A DNA stretch of 64,000 bases from an uncultured Hungatella sp. (GTDB taxonomy: Bacteria; Bacillota; Clostridia; Lachnospirales; Lachnospiraceae): assembly GCA_910588505.1 (NCBI GenBank), contig CAJUPQ010000002.1:1-64000 (forward strand). Direction: 5' to 3'. How positions within the stretch are numbered: position 1 is the first letter of the stretch; every line of letters starts with the position of its first letter. A program made the translations under genes and the position numbers. Below, one piece after another: positions 15,373 to 22,849 of this stretch. Under the pieces are notes generated by a model. It ran no database searches. It was not told where the DNA came from and saw nothing but the letters and a program-made list of their open reading frames with translations.

Positions 15373-15714
15373 TCAGACGGCCTCCTCTCTGATGGAGTCT
15401 TTGTCAAGGAAGCCATGGTCATAGAGCCAGTGGGCATTTAAATGGACAACCTCGTCTTTACGTTCCGGATGAACAACATCAAAATCCGGCAGATATGTCT
15501 CCTCCTGGGACACCAGAAGGTAGACATCATCCCCCCAATGGTCATAAACAACCTTGAAGGAACCCAGACCTTCCTTAACACAGAGATAACAGGTATTGGA
15601 GCGGGAATAGTAGCCGAACTGGCACTGTCTGATGGGAGGGAGATCCCGGATGCCGGCGAACTCCTTCACTAACTGGTACATCTTGGTTTTGTTGATTTTC
15701 TTGAACTTGTACAT
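15373..15714 (-). CDS. 113-residue hypothetical protein, first gene of the phage operon
   Basis: ATG 15714 has AAGGAAGG five bases upstream; the longer frame to 15795 would run through the leader hairpin. The product starts MYKFKKINKTKMYQLVKEF and is rich in Tyr, Asp and Val, with no spans. It is the first gene behind the operon promoter at 15930-15958, after a leader of about 200 bases. The family is unknown to me. Confidence 0.65.
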   Translation of the reverse strand: MYKFKKINKTKMYQLVKEFAGIRDLPPIRQCQFGYYSRSNTCYLCVKEGLGSFKVVYDHWGDDVYLLVSQEETYLPDFDVVHPERKDEVVHLNAHWLYDHGFLDKDSIREEAV

Positions 15715-15783
15715 AATCCTTCCTTTCTGCCTGAAACCCGTATAAGAGCGGATCTCGGCGCTTGAAAATAATTGTTGTACAAA

Positions 15784-15844
15784 GGCCCGAAACATGGTAG
15801 AATAAGGATTGTCGAGAAACTTATTACTACCATTTGATCGGGCC
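15784..15844. other. Large leader hairpin, candidate phage origin
   Basis: Three stem blocks face each other: GGCCCGA/TCGGGCC, CATGGTAG/CTACCAT(T) and AATAAG/CTTATT, with only small internal mismatches and a loop of about 13 bases holding GTCGAG. The total length is 61 bases. It lies in the untranslated leader of the minus-strand phage operon. A second small hairpin (GCTACT/AGTAGC, 15846-15865) and a third (GATTCC/GGAATC, 15887-15914) follow. Confidence 0.7.
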
Positions 15845-15929
15845 CGCTACTACCGGTAGAGTAGCAGCTTGGTGCTTGTAGAGAGAGATTCCTTCGTTCT
15901 GATGCGGGGGAATCGCTTTCTATAAGTAT

Positions 15930-15958
15930 ATTATAGCCTATAAATGTAAACTTGTCAA
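15930..15958 (-). promoter_or_regulatory. Consensus sigma-A promoter of the phage operon
   Basis: On the minus strand TTGACA (15958-15953), 17 bases and TATAAT (15935-15930): a perfect consensus. It drives the structural/replication operon. It lies 40 bases from the divergent XRE regulator start, where a repressor could act on both directions. Confidence 0.9.
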
Positions 15959-15997
15959 TGAAATAAAGTATATGATCGTAAACTAATTGGAGAAATT

Positions 15998-16360
15998 ATG
16001 CTCAATTCTATTGAAATTGGAACAAGAATAAAAGAACGGCAAAAAATTTTAGGATTAAAGCAAAAAGATATTATCGAAAAAACTGGGATTTCTAAAGCGG
16101 CAATTAGTAATTATGTAAATGGAGGAAGGATTCCAGAGGCGGAAGCACTATATAAAATCAGTAAAATATTAAATACATCTATGGAATGGTTGCTAGTTGG
16201 AGAGGCAACAAACGAAAACTTTACAGTAGAAGAACAGAAGCTATTAGTAGCTTACCAGCGGGCAAGCCCCAGCATGAAGGAAGCCGCCAGAAAGCTTCTG
16301 GACGTGCCGGAGCAGGAGAGAGGATCATTAATTTACAACACTGGAAAAGAAGCCATATGA
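15998..16360 (+). CDS. XRE-family transcriptional regulator (phage repressor type)
   Basis: The 120-residue protein has a helix-turn-helix at residues about 8-65 (IGTRIKERQKILGLKQKDI, then KAAISNYVNGGRIPEAEALYKISKIL), followed by SMEWLL, a hallmark of cI-like XRE regulators. The C-terminal part (EEQKLLVAYQRASPSMKEAARKLL) is the usual dimer segment of Firmicute phage repressors; there is no peptidase domain. It is divergent from the consensus promoter of the phage operon, so it most likely represses it. GGAG precedes the start. Confidence 0.88.
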   Translation: MLNSIEIGTRIKERQKILGLKQKDIIEKTGISKAAISNYVNGGRIPEAEALYKISKILNTSMEWLLVGEATNENFTVEEQKLLVAYQRASPSMKEAARKLLDVPEQERGSLIYNTGKEAI

Positions 16361-16432
16361 AAAAATGAACTATGGTTATACTGGGCTTAAGCCTTAGATA
16401 ACATAAAAAACTAAAGAATAGGGGAAATGAGT

Positions 16433-16681
16433 ATGAGTACAAGCGATCAGTACGCTAAAATCATAGTCGATATGGCTATGCAATGGGGTTCATTCCTAAT
16501 AATCGCCTTATGCGTAGCGGCAATTGTAGAACTTTTATTGAAGCTGTTTATAAAGAAAACCTCGGATACGATATCAAAGTCAAAAAACAAAAATCTTATT
16601 TTATTTCTTATGGTTTTGGGGATGATCGGCGCTGTTTTATGGCTAATAAACTACTACAGTTCTCTATGGGGATTCACTTGA
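16433..16681 (+). CDS. Small two-span membrane protein
   Basis: An 82-residue frame; ATG 16433 is better spaced from AGGGGAA than ATG 16427. It has spans at about 15-35 (MQWGSFLIIALCVAAIVELLL) and 55-75 (NLILFLMVLGMIGAVLWLINY), separated by a basic Lys/Ser linker. It lies between the XRE and coiled-coil genes in the same plus-strand group. The family is unknown; superinfection exclusion or a holin-like role is possible but not shown. Confidence 0.6.
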   Translation: MSTSDQYAKIIVDMAMQWGSFLIIALCVAAIVELLLKLFIKKTSDTISKSKNKNLILFLMVLGMIGAVLWLINYYSSLWGFT

Positions 16682-16770
16682 ATTCATGTAAAGAAATAAA
16701 GTATAAACTTGACCAGAACTTAAAAATATGTTATTACTATAAAACCAATACCACAAAAGGAGGGTAAGCA

Positions 16771-17040
16771 ATGACAGAAAACGAGTTCATACTGATGCTT
16801 AGAAGTGAATTACAGCCCATTAAAGACGAGATTAGAACCGTACAGGAAGATTTGCATGACTTTAAATTGTATGTTGAAAATGCGATCGAGCCTAAAATTA
16901 ATATTTTGGCAGAGAATTATGTACCGGCGGCAAAACGGTATGAGAGAACAACACCAGAGATCAATGACATAAAACGCGATATCGAGGTAATGAAGAAAAT
17001 CATAACCGAACATAGTGAAAAACTTCAAAAGATATCATAA
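16771..17040 (+). CDS. Small coiled-coil protein next to the recombinase
   Basis: An 89-residue, highly charged helical protein (LQPIKDEIRTVQEDLHDFKLYVENAIEPKIN...) with heptad patterns in both halves, preceded by AAAGGAGG. Similar short coiled-coil proteins are common in Clostridia phages and elements, without a known function. Its place directly upstream of the serine recombinase makes it one candidate for a recombination directionality factor; that is inference only. Confidence 0.65.
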   Translation: MTENEFILMLRSELQPIKDEIRTVQEDLHDFKLYVENAIEPKINILAENYVPAAKRYERTTPEINDIKRDIEVMKKIITEHSEKLQKIS

Positions 17041-17063
17041 ATACGGTTTTAACAGGCAGAAAG

Positions 17064-17096
17064 GAGTGTTCCGGACAAATGGAATGCTCTTTATTT
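17064..17096 (+). terminator. Intrinsic terminator between coiled-coil gene and recombinase
   Basis: GAGTGTTCC (17064-17072) pairs with GGAATGCTC (17081-17089) using one G-T pair, followed by TTTATTTC. The recombinase gene starts 38 bases after the stem, so recombinase expression may depend on read-through or on an undetected promoter. Confidence 0.65.
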
Positions 17097-17126
17097 CATA
17101 CAGGAAGCTAACAGGGGAGGGGATCT

Positions 17127-18713
17127 ATGACAGCCATATATCTGAGAAAAAGCCGCGCGGACAGAGAGGCGGAAGCCAGAGGGGAAGGGGAGACTCTGGC
17201 CAGGCATGAAAGCATCCTGACAGAATTGGCCAATCATATGGGGCTTGTTGTGGAAGCTGTTTATAAAGAGTTGGTTTCTGGTGAGACTATTGCCGCCCGT
17301 CCGAAGATGCAGCAACTCCTCCTTGAGGTGATGCAGGGGAAATGGGAAAGCGTTATGGTCATGGAGGTGGAGCGGCTTGCCAGGGGAGATACAAAAGATC
17401 AGGGAACTGTAGCCGAGGCCTTTAAGTTCAGCGGGACGAAGATCATCACTCCGGCTAAAACCTATGATCCAAACAATGAGTTTGATGAAGAATATTTTGA
17501 GTTTAGCTTATTCATGAGTCGGCGTGAATATAAGACGATCAACCGCCGGATCCAGACGGGACGGATTGCAGCGTTTAAAGACGGATGGTATATCGCCGGG
17601 ACAGCGCCCTATGGGTATGAGAAGGTTAAGCATAAAGGAGATAAAGGTTACACCCTTCAGATCAGGGAGGAAGAGGCCAGGATCGTAAGGATGATCTTTC
17701 AGCTGTATACCCATGGAGAACTTCTGCCGGACGGAACACACAGCCGGATGGGCTCCTATCAGATACGGGACCGATTAAATGCCCTGCATATCCCTTCCAG
17801 AACGGGAGGTTCCTGGTCTGCTTCCAGTATTATGGACATCATCCGGAATCCCACATACACAGGTTACCAGAGGTGGAGTTGGAGAAAAGTCAGAAAAACT
17901 ATGGTTGACGGCCAAATTATAGAAAGCCGGTCTAAAAATGAAGATTGTCCCAAAGTTCGGGGAAGATTTGAACCTGTCATCCCGGAAGCTGTCTACAACA
18001 GGGCGCAGGAAATCAGGAAGAATAAGCCCACTGTTCACACAGGAACTTCCAACGCCCTTCAGAATCCATTAAGCGGCCTTGTGTACTGCGGCATGTGCCA
18101 CAGGCCGATGAGCCGCCAGTTAAGTAATACAAAGACGAGCTATGCCATCTTGCGCTGTCCCAACAGTCAATGTAAGAATGTCTCTGCCCCGCTGGAACTG
18201 ATTGAAAGAAAGGTTATGGAAGGTCTGGGGGAATGGCTGTCCGGGTATGAGCTGCAATGGCCGGACGCGCCGGAGGAGAAAGACGGGGAAGCCATGTCTT
18301 TGTTAAAAGACGGGGTAAATAATTTAACCAGAGAAAGGGAAAGGGTACGGAAGCAGCTTGCCAATACCTTTGATCTGTTGGAGCAGGGGATTTATGATGT
18401 ACATACATTTCGGGAAAGGCGAAAGATACTGGAGGAGAAAAGCAATTCTTTGGAGACGGAGTTGACATGCCTGAACAGGGAAATCGAGTTGATGGAAGCC
18501 CGTAAAAAGGCAAGGCAGGACTTTGTCCCCTCTGTCAGGAAGATTGTTGAGGCATATTGGAGTGTTGACAATATAGAACTTCGCAACACTATGTTAAAAG
18601 AGATACTGGATCATGTAGATTACTGCAAAACAGAACGGAACCGGAAAGGGCAGAGAGACTCGGCAAAGTTTACGCTGCATTTTTATCCGAAATTGCCGGA
18701 AAATCGTTCATAA
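17127..18713 (+). CDS. Large serine recombinase (site-specific integrase)
   Basis: The 528-residue protein has the resolvase domain at residues 1-140 with the catalytic serine in YLRKSRAD (Ser9) and the conserved RLARGD arginines. The recombinase domain follows at about 150-290 (GTAPYGYE, then NPTYTGY), then a zinc ribbon (YCGMCHRPM...RCPNSQCKN, about 320-355), a coiled-coil segment (about 390-460) and the basic C-terminus. This is the full arrangement of phage-type integrases. The gene stops 31 bases before the right attachment core. Start ATG 17127 has GGGGAGGGG upstream. It should integrate the element into the GH18 gene and, with a directionality factor, excise it. Confidence 0.95.
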   Translation: MTAIYLRKSRADREAEARGEGETLARHESILTELANHMGLVVEAVYKELVSGETIAARPKMQQLLLEVMQGKWESVMVMEVERLARGDTKDQGTVAEAFKFSGTKIITPAKTYDPNNEFDEEYFEFSLFMSRREYKTINRRIQTGRIAAFKDGWYIAGTAPYGYEKVKHKGDKGYTLQIREEEARIVRMIFQLYTHGELLPDGTHSRMGSYQIRDRLNALHIPSRTGGSWSASSIMDIIRNPTYTGYQRWSWRKVRKTMVDGQIIESRSKNEDCPKVRGRFEPVIPEAVYNRAQEIRKNKPTVHTGTSNALQNPLSGLVYCGMCHRPMSRQLSNTKTSYAILRCPNSQCKNVSAPLELIERKVMEGLGEWLSGYELQWPDAPEEKDGEAMSLLKDGVNNLTRERERVRKQLANTFDLLEQGIYDVHTFRERRKILEEKSNSLETELTCLNREIELMEARKKARQDFVPSVRKIVEAYWSVDNIELRNTMLKEILDHVDYCKTERNRKGQRDSAKFTLHFYPKLPENRS

Positions 18714-18729
18714 GATTAGAAACTGTAAA

Positions 18730-19491
18730 TTACCATAACCCAACAGGGCCGTATGTATACCCCCACTCATAAGTCATCAGCACCACCCAGTTAGCCGCCG
18801 CCCCCAGCCCGGCGTAGTCCATCCCTTCGTATAAAACTCCAGGCTGGTCATCCGAGTATTTGGGGGCCAGGGCCACAGACACCTGATATCCCAGGATGTT
18901 CAGGGCGTAAGTGGCATAGGATACAAATGCGGTAAAGGCATTTTTGTCCTCACCCAGGACGTACTCAAAATCGATATTTACCGTCTGATATCCTTTTTCC
19001 AGCATGACCGAGGCCAGCCCAGTGACCAGCCGCTGCTGCGCGGCGCGGCTGTGTACCAGGGCGGTTACCAGGGCATTGTTGAAATGTCCGTCCGAGCCCA
19101 GAGGCGTCAGGGTCAGGGCTGGCGTGACGCCGGCCTGCCGGGCCTGGGCGGTCATCCATGTATCGTCCATGGCAGGAGGGATCAGGTCCCCGGCTAAGGT
19201 AAAGCCGTAGGAGAACACGGCCAGTTCCGAGAGGTAGGAGAGAGTTTCCGTAAGGACGGGGGCTGAGATGAAGGGATAGGCGTATCCGCTTCGGAAGATG
19301 GCTTCGGCATAGGAAGAATAGGGAGAAAATGTCTGGGGAGGGATATCATTTGCCAGGAGAAGGGCCTGGCCTACAGCCAGCCGATAGGGCGGCGTCAGCT
19401 GATTGATCCGGATCAGGGCGGTCAGGTCTGTGTTCTGTTCTTCTGAAATCTTATCTACCGTATCATCAGGCTTCACAACATATATGTTCAT
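18730..19491 (-). pseudogene. N-terminal part of interrupted LysM-GH18 (SleL/YaaH-like) gene
   Basis: Residues 1-48 are one LysM domain (NIYVVKPDDTVDKISEEQN...LAVGQALLL) for peptidoglycan binding. From about 55 the GH18 barrel begins and includes the catalytic strand VNIDFEYV (about residues 171-178) and LMTYEWGYTYGP. After that Pro (18745) the frame runs into the element, adds VGLW and stops at TAA 18730-18732. Element removal would join it in frame to 3771-3376. Relatives are spore coat/cortex hydrolases that cut cortex fragments in germination. The truncated product lacks the last third of the barrel and should be inactive. Confidence 0.92.
18745..18759 (+). repeat. Attachment-site core, right copy
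   Basis: This copy is identical and parallel to 3772-3786. Left of it the element arm contains ATTACCATA (18729-18737), which is inverted relative to TATGGTAAT (3801-3809) at the other end of the element. To the right the GH18 reading frame continues upstream. Confidence 0.88.
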
Positions 19492-19589
19492 GGAGATCCC
19501 TGTTGTTTTTTACCAATATATTCCTGTGGGGGGAGGGCAATCCCTTTTCTTTTTGAGGACCAGGCTGTTTTTTGTTTGTGCTGTTTTTC

Positions 19590-19757
19590 ATGGCTCTGGT
19601 AGTGTGGGCGGTGTGGGAATTTATCGCGGCGCGGCGCCCGGAACGGTTCTGGGAGGGGACTAACAGGGCTCTGCGATGTGTGGAGTGTTCGGATAAGCTT
19701 TGTCCCCGATATGATCATCTGTTAAAGTTTTATCTTGAAAGGGATAAAAAAATGTGA
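19590..19757 (+). CDS. Possible small membrane protein with Cys motif
   Basis: This 55-residue frame has a hydrophobic start (MALVVWAVWEFIAA) followed by a basic segment and CVECSDKLCPRYDHL. It could extend to a TTG at 19572. No good ribosome site is seen and it overlaps the HD gene promoter, so support is limited. It is divergent from the GH18 gene. Confidence 0.35.
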   Translation: MALVVWAVWEFIAARRPERFWEGTNRALRCVECSDKLCPRYDHLLKFYLERDKKM

Positions 19758-19763
19758 TATAAA
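19735..19763 (+). promoter_or_regulatory. Sigma-A promoter of the HD-domain gene
   Basis: TTGAAA (19735-19740), a 17-base spacer and TATAAA (19758-19763) lie 36 bases upstream of the HD-domain start codon. Confidence 0.7.
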
Positions 19764-19799
19764 CTTGTAAGAAATGGATCACAAGGAGGAAGGACAAGT

Positions 19800-20390
19800 A
19801 TGACCGTTACATTGACCAGGCAGCAGGCCCTTGAGCTGCTGGGCAAGTATAATAAAGAAGAATTCCATATTCTCCACGGGCTGACTGTGGAGGGTGTTAT
19901 GAGATGGTACGCAAAGGAGCAGGGATACAAAGAAGAGGAGGAGTACTGGGGACAGGTGGGGCTTCTTCATGACATTGACTTTGAATTGTATCCGGAAGAA
20001 CACTGCAAGAAGGCCCCAGAACTTTTGCAGGAGGCGGGAGTGTCCCAGGAGATGATCCGGTCCATATGCAGCCACGGCTATGGATTGTGCAGCGATGTGA
20101 AGCCGGAGCATGAGATGGAGAAGATCCTTTTTGCGGCGGACGAGCTGACAGGGCTTATCTGGGCCGCGGCTAAGATGCGTCCGTCTAAGAGCGTGATGGA
20201 TATGGAGGTGTCCAGCCTGAAAAAGAAATTTAAGGACAAGCGGTTCGCGGCAGGATGTTCCCGGGATGTGATTAAAGAGGGGGCCGAGGGGCTGGGATGG
20301 ACTCTGGAGGAGCTGATGGAGAAGACCATCCTGGCCATGCGCTCCTGCGAGGAGTCGGTCAATAAGGAGATGGAAGCATTGATTCAGTAA
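19800..20390 (+). CDS. HD-domain metal-dependent phosphohydrolase-like protein
   Basis: The 196-residue protein has a His at ILHGLTVEGVMRWYA (about residue 24), the HD doublet LLHDIDFELYPEEH (about 56-69), CSHGYG (about 87-92) and an Asp in AADELTGLIWA, the HDIG-type metal ligands. Many Clostridia carry close relatives annotated only as HD-domain hydrolases; the substrate is unknown. AAGGAGGAAGG lies before ATG 19800. It has its own promoter and lies 36 bases upstream of the aspartokinase, probably co-transcribed. Confidence 0.85.
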   Translation: MTVTLTRQQALELLGKYNKEEFHILHGLTVEGVMRWYAKEQGYKEEEEYWGQVGLLHDIDFELYPEEHCKKAPELLQEAGVSQEMIRSICSHGYGLCSDVKPEHEMEKILFAADELTGLIWAAAKMRPSKSVMDMEVSSLKKKFKDKRFAAGCSRDVIKEGAEGLGWTLEELMEKTILAMRSCEESVNKEMEALIQ

Positions 20391-20426
20391 GAGAAGAAGT
20401 ACTCAGAAGGCAGATTGGAGGACATG

Positions 20427-21746
20427 ATGAAGAAAGTGGTGAAGTTTGGCGGCAGTTCCCTTGCCAGCGCCAGACAGTTTAAGAAAGTGGGGGAGATCAT
20501 CCGCGCTGACAAGTCAAGAAGGTATGTGGTGCCGTCCGCGCCGGGAAAGCGTAACGACAAGGACGAGAAGGTGACAGACCTTTTATATGAGTGCTATGAC
20601 GCCGCAGCGGCCGGGGCGTCCTACAAGAAGATCCTGGAGAAGATCAAAAAGCGGTATGAGGACATTATCGACGGGCTGGACTTAAATCTAAATCTGGACC
20701 ATGAATTTGCCAGGATCGAGGAAAACTTTCAGGCAAAGGCCGGGCGGGATTATGCCGCTTCCAGAGGGGAGTATCTTAACGGCATCCTTATGGCCCAGTA
20801 TCTGGGGTATGAATTTGTGGACGCGGCGGAAGTGGTGTTTTTTGACGACAGCGGGGTTTTTGACGCCGAGGCCACGGACAGGGAGCTGTCGGAAAGGCTG
20901 GAACACATTGAGAGGGCGGTTATCCCGGGATTTTACGGGGCAAAACCGGACGGGACAGTGAAGACTTTTTCCAGAGGCGGCTCTGATGTGACGGGATCTA
21001 TTGTGGCAAAGGCCATCCATGCGGATATGTATGAGAACTGGACCGACGTGTCGGGATTTCTGGTGGCTGACCCCAGGATCGTGGATAAGCCTCAGGTGAT
21101 CGAGACCATCACTTACCGGGAACTTCGGGAGCTGGCTTATATGGGGGCAAGCGTCTTACACGAGGACGCCATTTTCCCGGTGCGCAAGGAGGGGATCCCC
21201 ATCAACATCCGCAACACCAACCGACCGGAGGACAAGGGGACTCTGATCGTGGAAAGCACCTGCCGCAAACCCAGATACACCATCACAGGGATCGCCGGAA
21301 AGAAAGGGTTCTGCTCCATCAATGTGGAGAAAGCCATGATGAACTCCGAGGTGGGGTTTGGGAGAAAGGTGCTGCAGGTGTTTGAGAATAACGGCATCTC
21401 TTTTGAGCATATGCCTTCCGGCATTGATACCATGACGATCTTTGTCCACCAGTCGGAGTTTGAGGAGTATGAGCAGTCTGTGGTGGCAGGCATCCACAGG
21501 GCGGTGGAGCCCGATTTTGTGGAGATGGAGTCGGATCTGGCGCTGATCGCCGTGGTGGGGCGGGGTATGAAAGCCACCAGAGGGACAGCCGGAAGGATCT
21601 TTTCCGCCCTTGCCCACGCCAGAGTGAATGTGAAGATGATCGATCAGGGATCCAGTGAACTGAACATTATCATCGGCGTGAAGAACGGGGATTTTGAGAC
21701 GGCTATCAGGGCTATTTATGATATTTTTGTTACGGTGGAGCTGTGA
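20427..21746 (+). CDS. lysC: Aspartate kinase
   Basis: This enzyme phosphorylates aspartate, the first step to lysine, threonine and methionine. The 439-residue protein starts VVKFGGSSLA (nucleotide and substrate site) and has FSRGGSDVTGS (about 180-190) and the kinase C-part. The C-terminus has two ACT-type units (about 300-370 and 375-435, VVGRGMKATRGTAGRIFSAL) for feedback control. ATG 20427 is chosen because GGAGG lies five bases before it; ATG 20424 is possible. The length is normal for monofunctional enzymes of this type. Confidence 0.92.
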   Translation: MKKVVKFGGSSLASARQFKKVGEIIRADKSRRYVVPSAPGKRNDKDEKVTDLLYECYDAAAAGASYKKILEKIKKRYEDIIDGLDLNLNLDHEFARIEENFQAKAGRDYAASRGEYLNGILMAQYLGYEFVDAAEVVFFDDSGVFDAEATDRELSERLEHIERAVIPGFYGAKPDGTVKTFSRGGSDVTGSIVAKAIHADMYENWTDVSGFLVADPRIVDKPQVIETITYRELRELAYMGASVLHEDAIFPVRKEGIPINIRNTNRPEDKGTLIVESTCRKPRYTITGIAGKKGFCSINVEKAMMNSEVGFGRKVLQVFENNGISFEHMPSGIDTMTIFVHQSEFEEYEQSVVAGIHRAVEPDFVEMESDLALIAVVGRGMKATRGTAGRIFSALAHARVNVKMIDQGSSELNIIIGVKNGDFETAIRAIYDIFVTVEL

Positions 21747-21805
21747 GGGGGAGTTAAGTTAGGTGTATAATTGAGTGAGCAAAGGGGAGAGGGACGCACA
21801 GTAGG

Positions 21806-21834
21806 TAACAGTTCAGATAATCCTTGAACTGTTA
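21806..21834. promoter_or_regulatory. Perfect 10-bp inverted repeat upstream of PRTase gene
   Basis: TAACAGTTCA (21806-21815) and TGAACTGTTA (21825-21834) are perfect inverses with a nine-base spacer. No T-run follows, so an operator or an RNA hairpin is more likely than a terminator. It is 40 bases upstream of the -35 element at 21875. Confidence 0.5.
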
Positions 21835-21874
21835 CGCAGTAGAGCCAATATTTCCCGAAACTTTCCCAAAAAGG

Positions 21875-21903
21875 TTGTGTGAACCATGGAAATCTAGTAT
21901 AAT
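21875..21903 (+). promoter_or_regulatory. Sigma-A promoter of the PRTase gene
   Basis: TTGTGT (21875-21880), a 17-base spacer and TATAAT (21898-21903), leaving a leader of about 110 bases before ATG 22020. Confidence 0.75.
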
Positions 21904-22019
21904 ATGGGCAAGCGGATCAAGCAGAACCCGCGGAGAGTATTTTCGCAGGCCCCACTGTCGGGCAGGGGCAAGGAGGCCGGGTGGGAGTGCTTATCAATGA
22001 ACAAGGGGGATTTTCTATT

Positions 22020-22658
22020 ATGAAGACCAGAATAAGAAAGATAGGAACCGTTGGGACCACAGCTCAGATGAGAGTGATCCCGGGCCATTTCGCTACCAAC
22101 CATGCCCACATCAACTACTATCTGGATCTTACCATGCTTAAGAGCAGGACCAGCGAGGCGAAGGCTATTGCCAAGGTGATGGCGGGCCTCTACCTTTTTG
22201 ACACGGTGGTGGACACCATTGTATGTATGGAAGGCATGGAAGTGATCGGGGCGTTTTTGTCAGATGAGCTGGCAAAGGGCGGTTTTATGTCCATGAACCG
22301 ACATAAGAGTATCTATGTGGTGCGCCCTGAGTTCAACAACAACAGCCAGATCATTTTCCGGGATAATCTGGTGCATATGATCGAGGACAAGCATGTGCTG
22401 GTGCTGGTATCCTCCGCCACCACAGGTCTGACGGTCAATAAAGTTATCGAGAGTATTCTGTACTATAACGGCATCATGACCGGAGTTTCGGCTATCTTCG
22501 GGGCTGTGGACGAGGTGGACGGAGTGCCGATCAAGGCGGTGTTCGGCAAGAAGGATCTGCCGGACTATGAGTCCTATGATTATCGGGACTGCCCTCTGTG
22601 CAAGCAAAAGCAGAAACTGGATGCCCTTGTGAATGCATTTGGGTACTCGGCGCTGTAG
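22020..22658 (+). CDS. Orotate phosphoribosyltransferase-like PRTase
   Basis: A 212-residue protein similar to a Lachnospiraceae group usually annotated as orotate phosphoribosyltransferase. VLVLVSSATTGLTVNKVIESI (about residues 126-146) occupies the place of the PRPP-binding loop, but it has SSATTG in place of the acidic DD-x-x-TTG, which is unusual. The C-terminus carries a CPLC pair. So either a diverged PRTase or a non-enzymatic relative. Start ATG 22020 begins the recognisable sequence; GTG 21981 with AAGGAGG four bases upstream is a serious alternative. Confidence 0.65.
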   Translation: MKTRIRKIGTVGTTAQMRVIPGHFATNHAHINYYLDLTMLKSRTSEAKAIAKVMAGLYLFDTVVDTIVCMEGMEVIGAFLSDELAKGGFMSMNRHKSIYVVRPEFNNNSQIIFRDNLVHMIEDKHVLVLVSSATTGLTVNKVIESILYYNGIMTGVSAIFGAVDEVDGVPIKAVFGKKDLPDYESYDYRDCPLCKQKQKLDALVNAFGYSAL

Positions 22659-22772
22659 AACGGATAAGACGAAGCAGCCGTGGAGATGGTATAAAACGTG
22701 GCGGCAGCGAATATGAGGCTCAAGGCGGTGTACAGGCCGTACCAGTACATCGATGTACCAGGCTAAAAGAAA

Positions 22773-22818
22773 AAGAGCGGGACAGGGATCGTGGAGATCC
22801 GTCTCCGCTCTTATTTTT
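22773..22818. terminator. Intrinsic terminator between convergent PRTase and aroA
   Basis: AAGAGCGG (22773-22780) pairs with CCGCTCTT (22805-22812), with an inner GGATC/GATCC stem, followed by ATTTTTTG. It serves the plus-strand gene; the preceding A-rich stretch could serve the minus strand. Confidence 0.8.
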
Positions 22819-22849
22819 TGTGGATCGGGCCGTCCCTTACCCGCAAAAG

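Larger units (their letters stand above)
3772..18759. mobile_element. Inovirus-like prophage/integrative element with large serine recombinase
   Basis: The element is defined by the exact 15-bp direct repeat AGGGCCGTATGTATA at both ends and by the split GH18 gene outside it; one repeat unit plus unique DNA is 14,973 bp. The right end carries plus-strand XRE regulator, small membrane protein, coiled-coil protein and large serine recombinase genes. The rest is a minus-strand operon with the order and protein types of filamentous phages: replication protein, ssDNA-binding-like protein, small one-span proteins, coat candidate, terminator, pIII-like protein, pVI-like protein, Zot ATPase. No secretin (pIV) is present, as expected for a monoderm host. 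The length is at the large end for inoviruses, and a toxin-antitoxin pair and a methylase remnant add to it. Confidence 0.85.

Noticed and set aside
15373..15795. Longer start (15795) for the first phage-operon gene
   Set aside because: It would place the start inside the arm of the 61-base leader hairpin and lacks a ribosome site, whereas ATG 15714 has AAGGAAGG.
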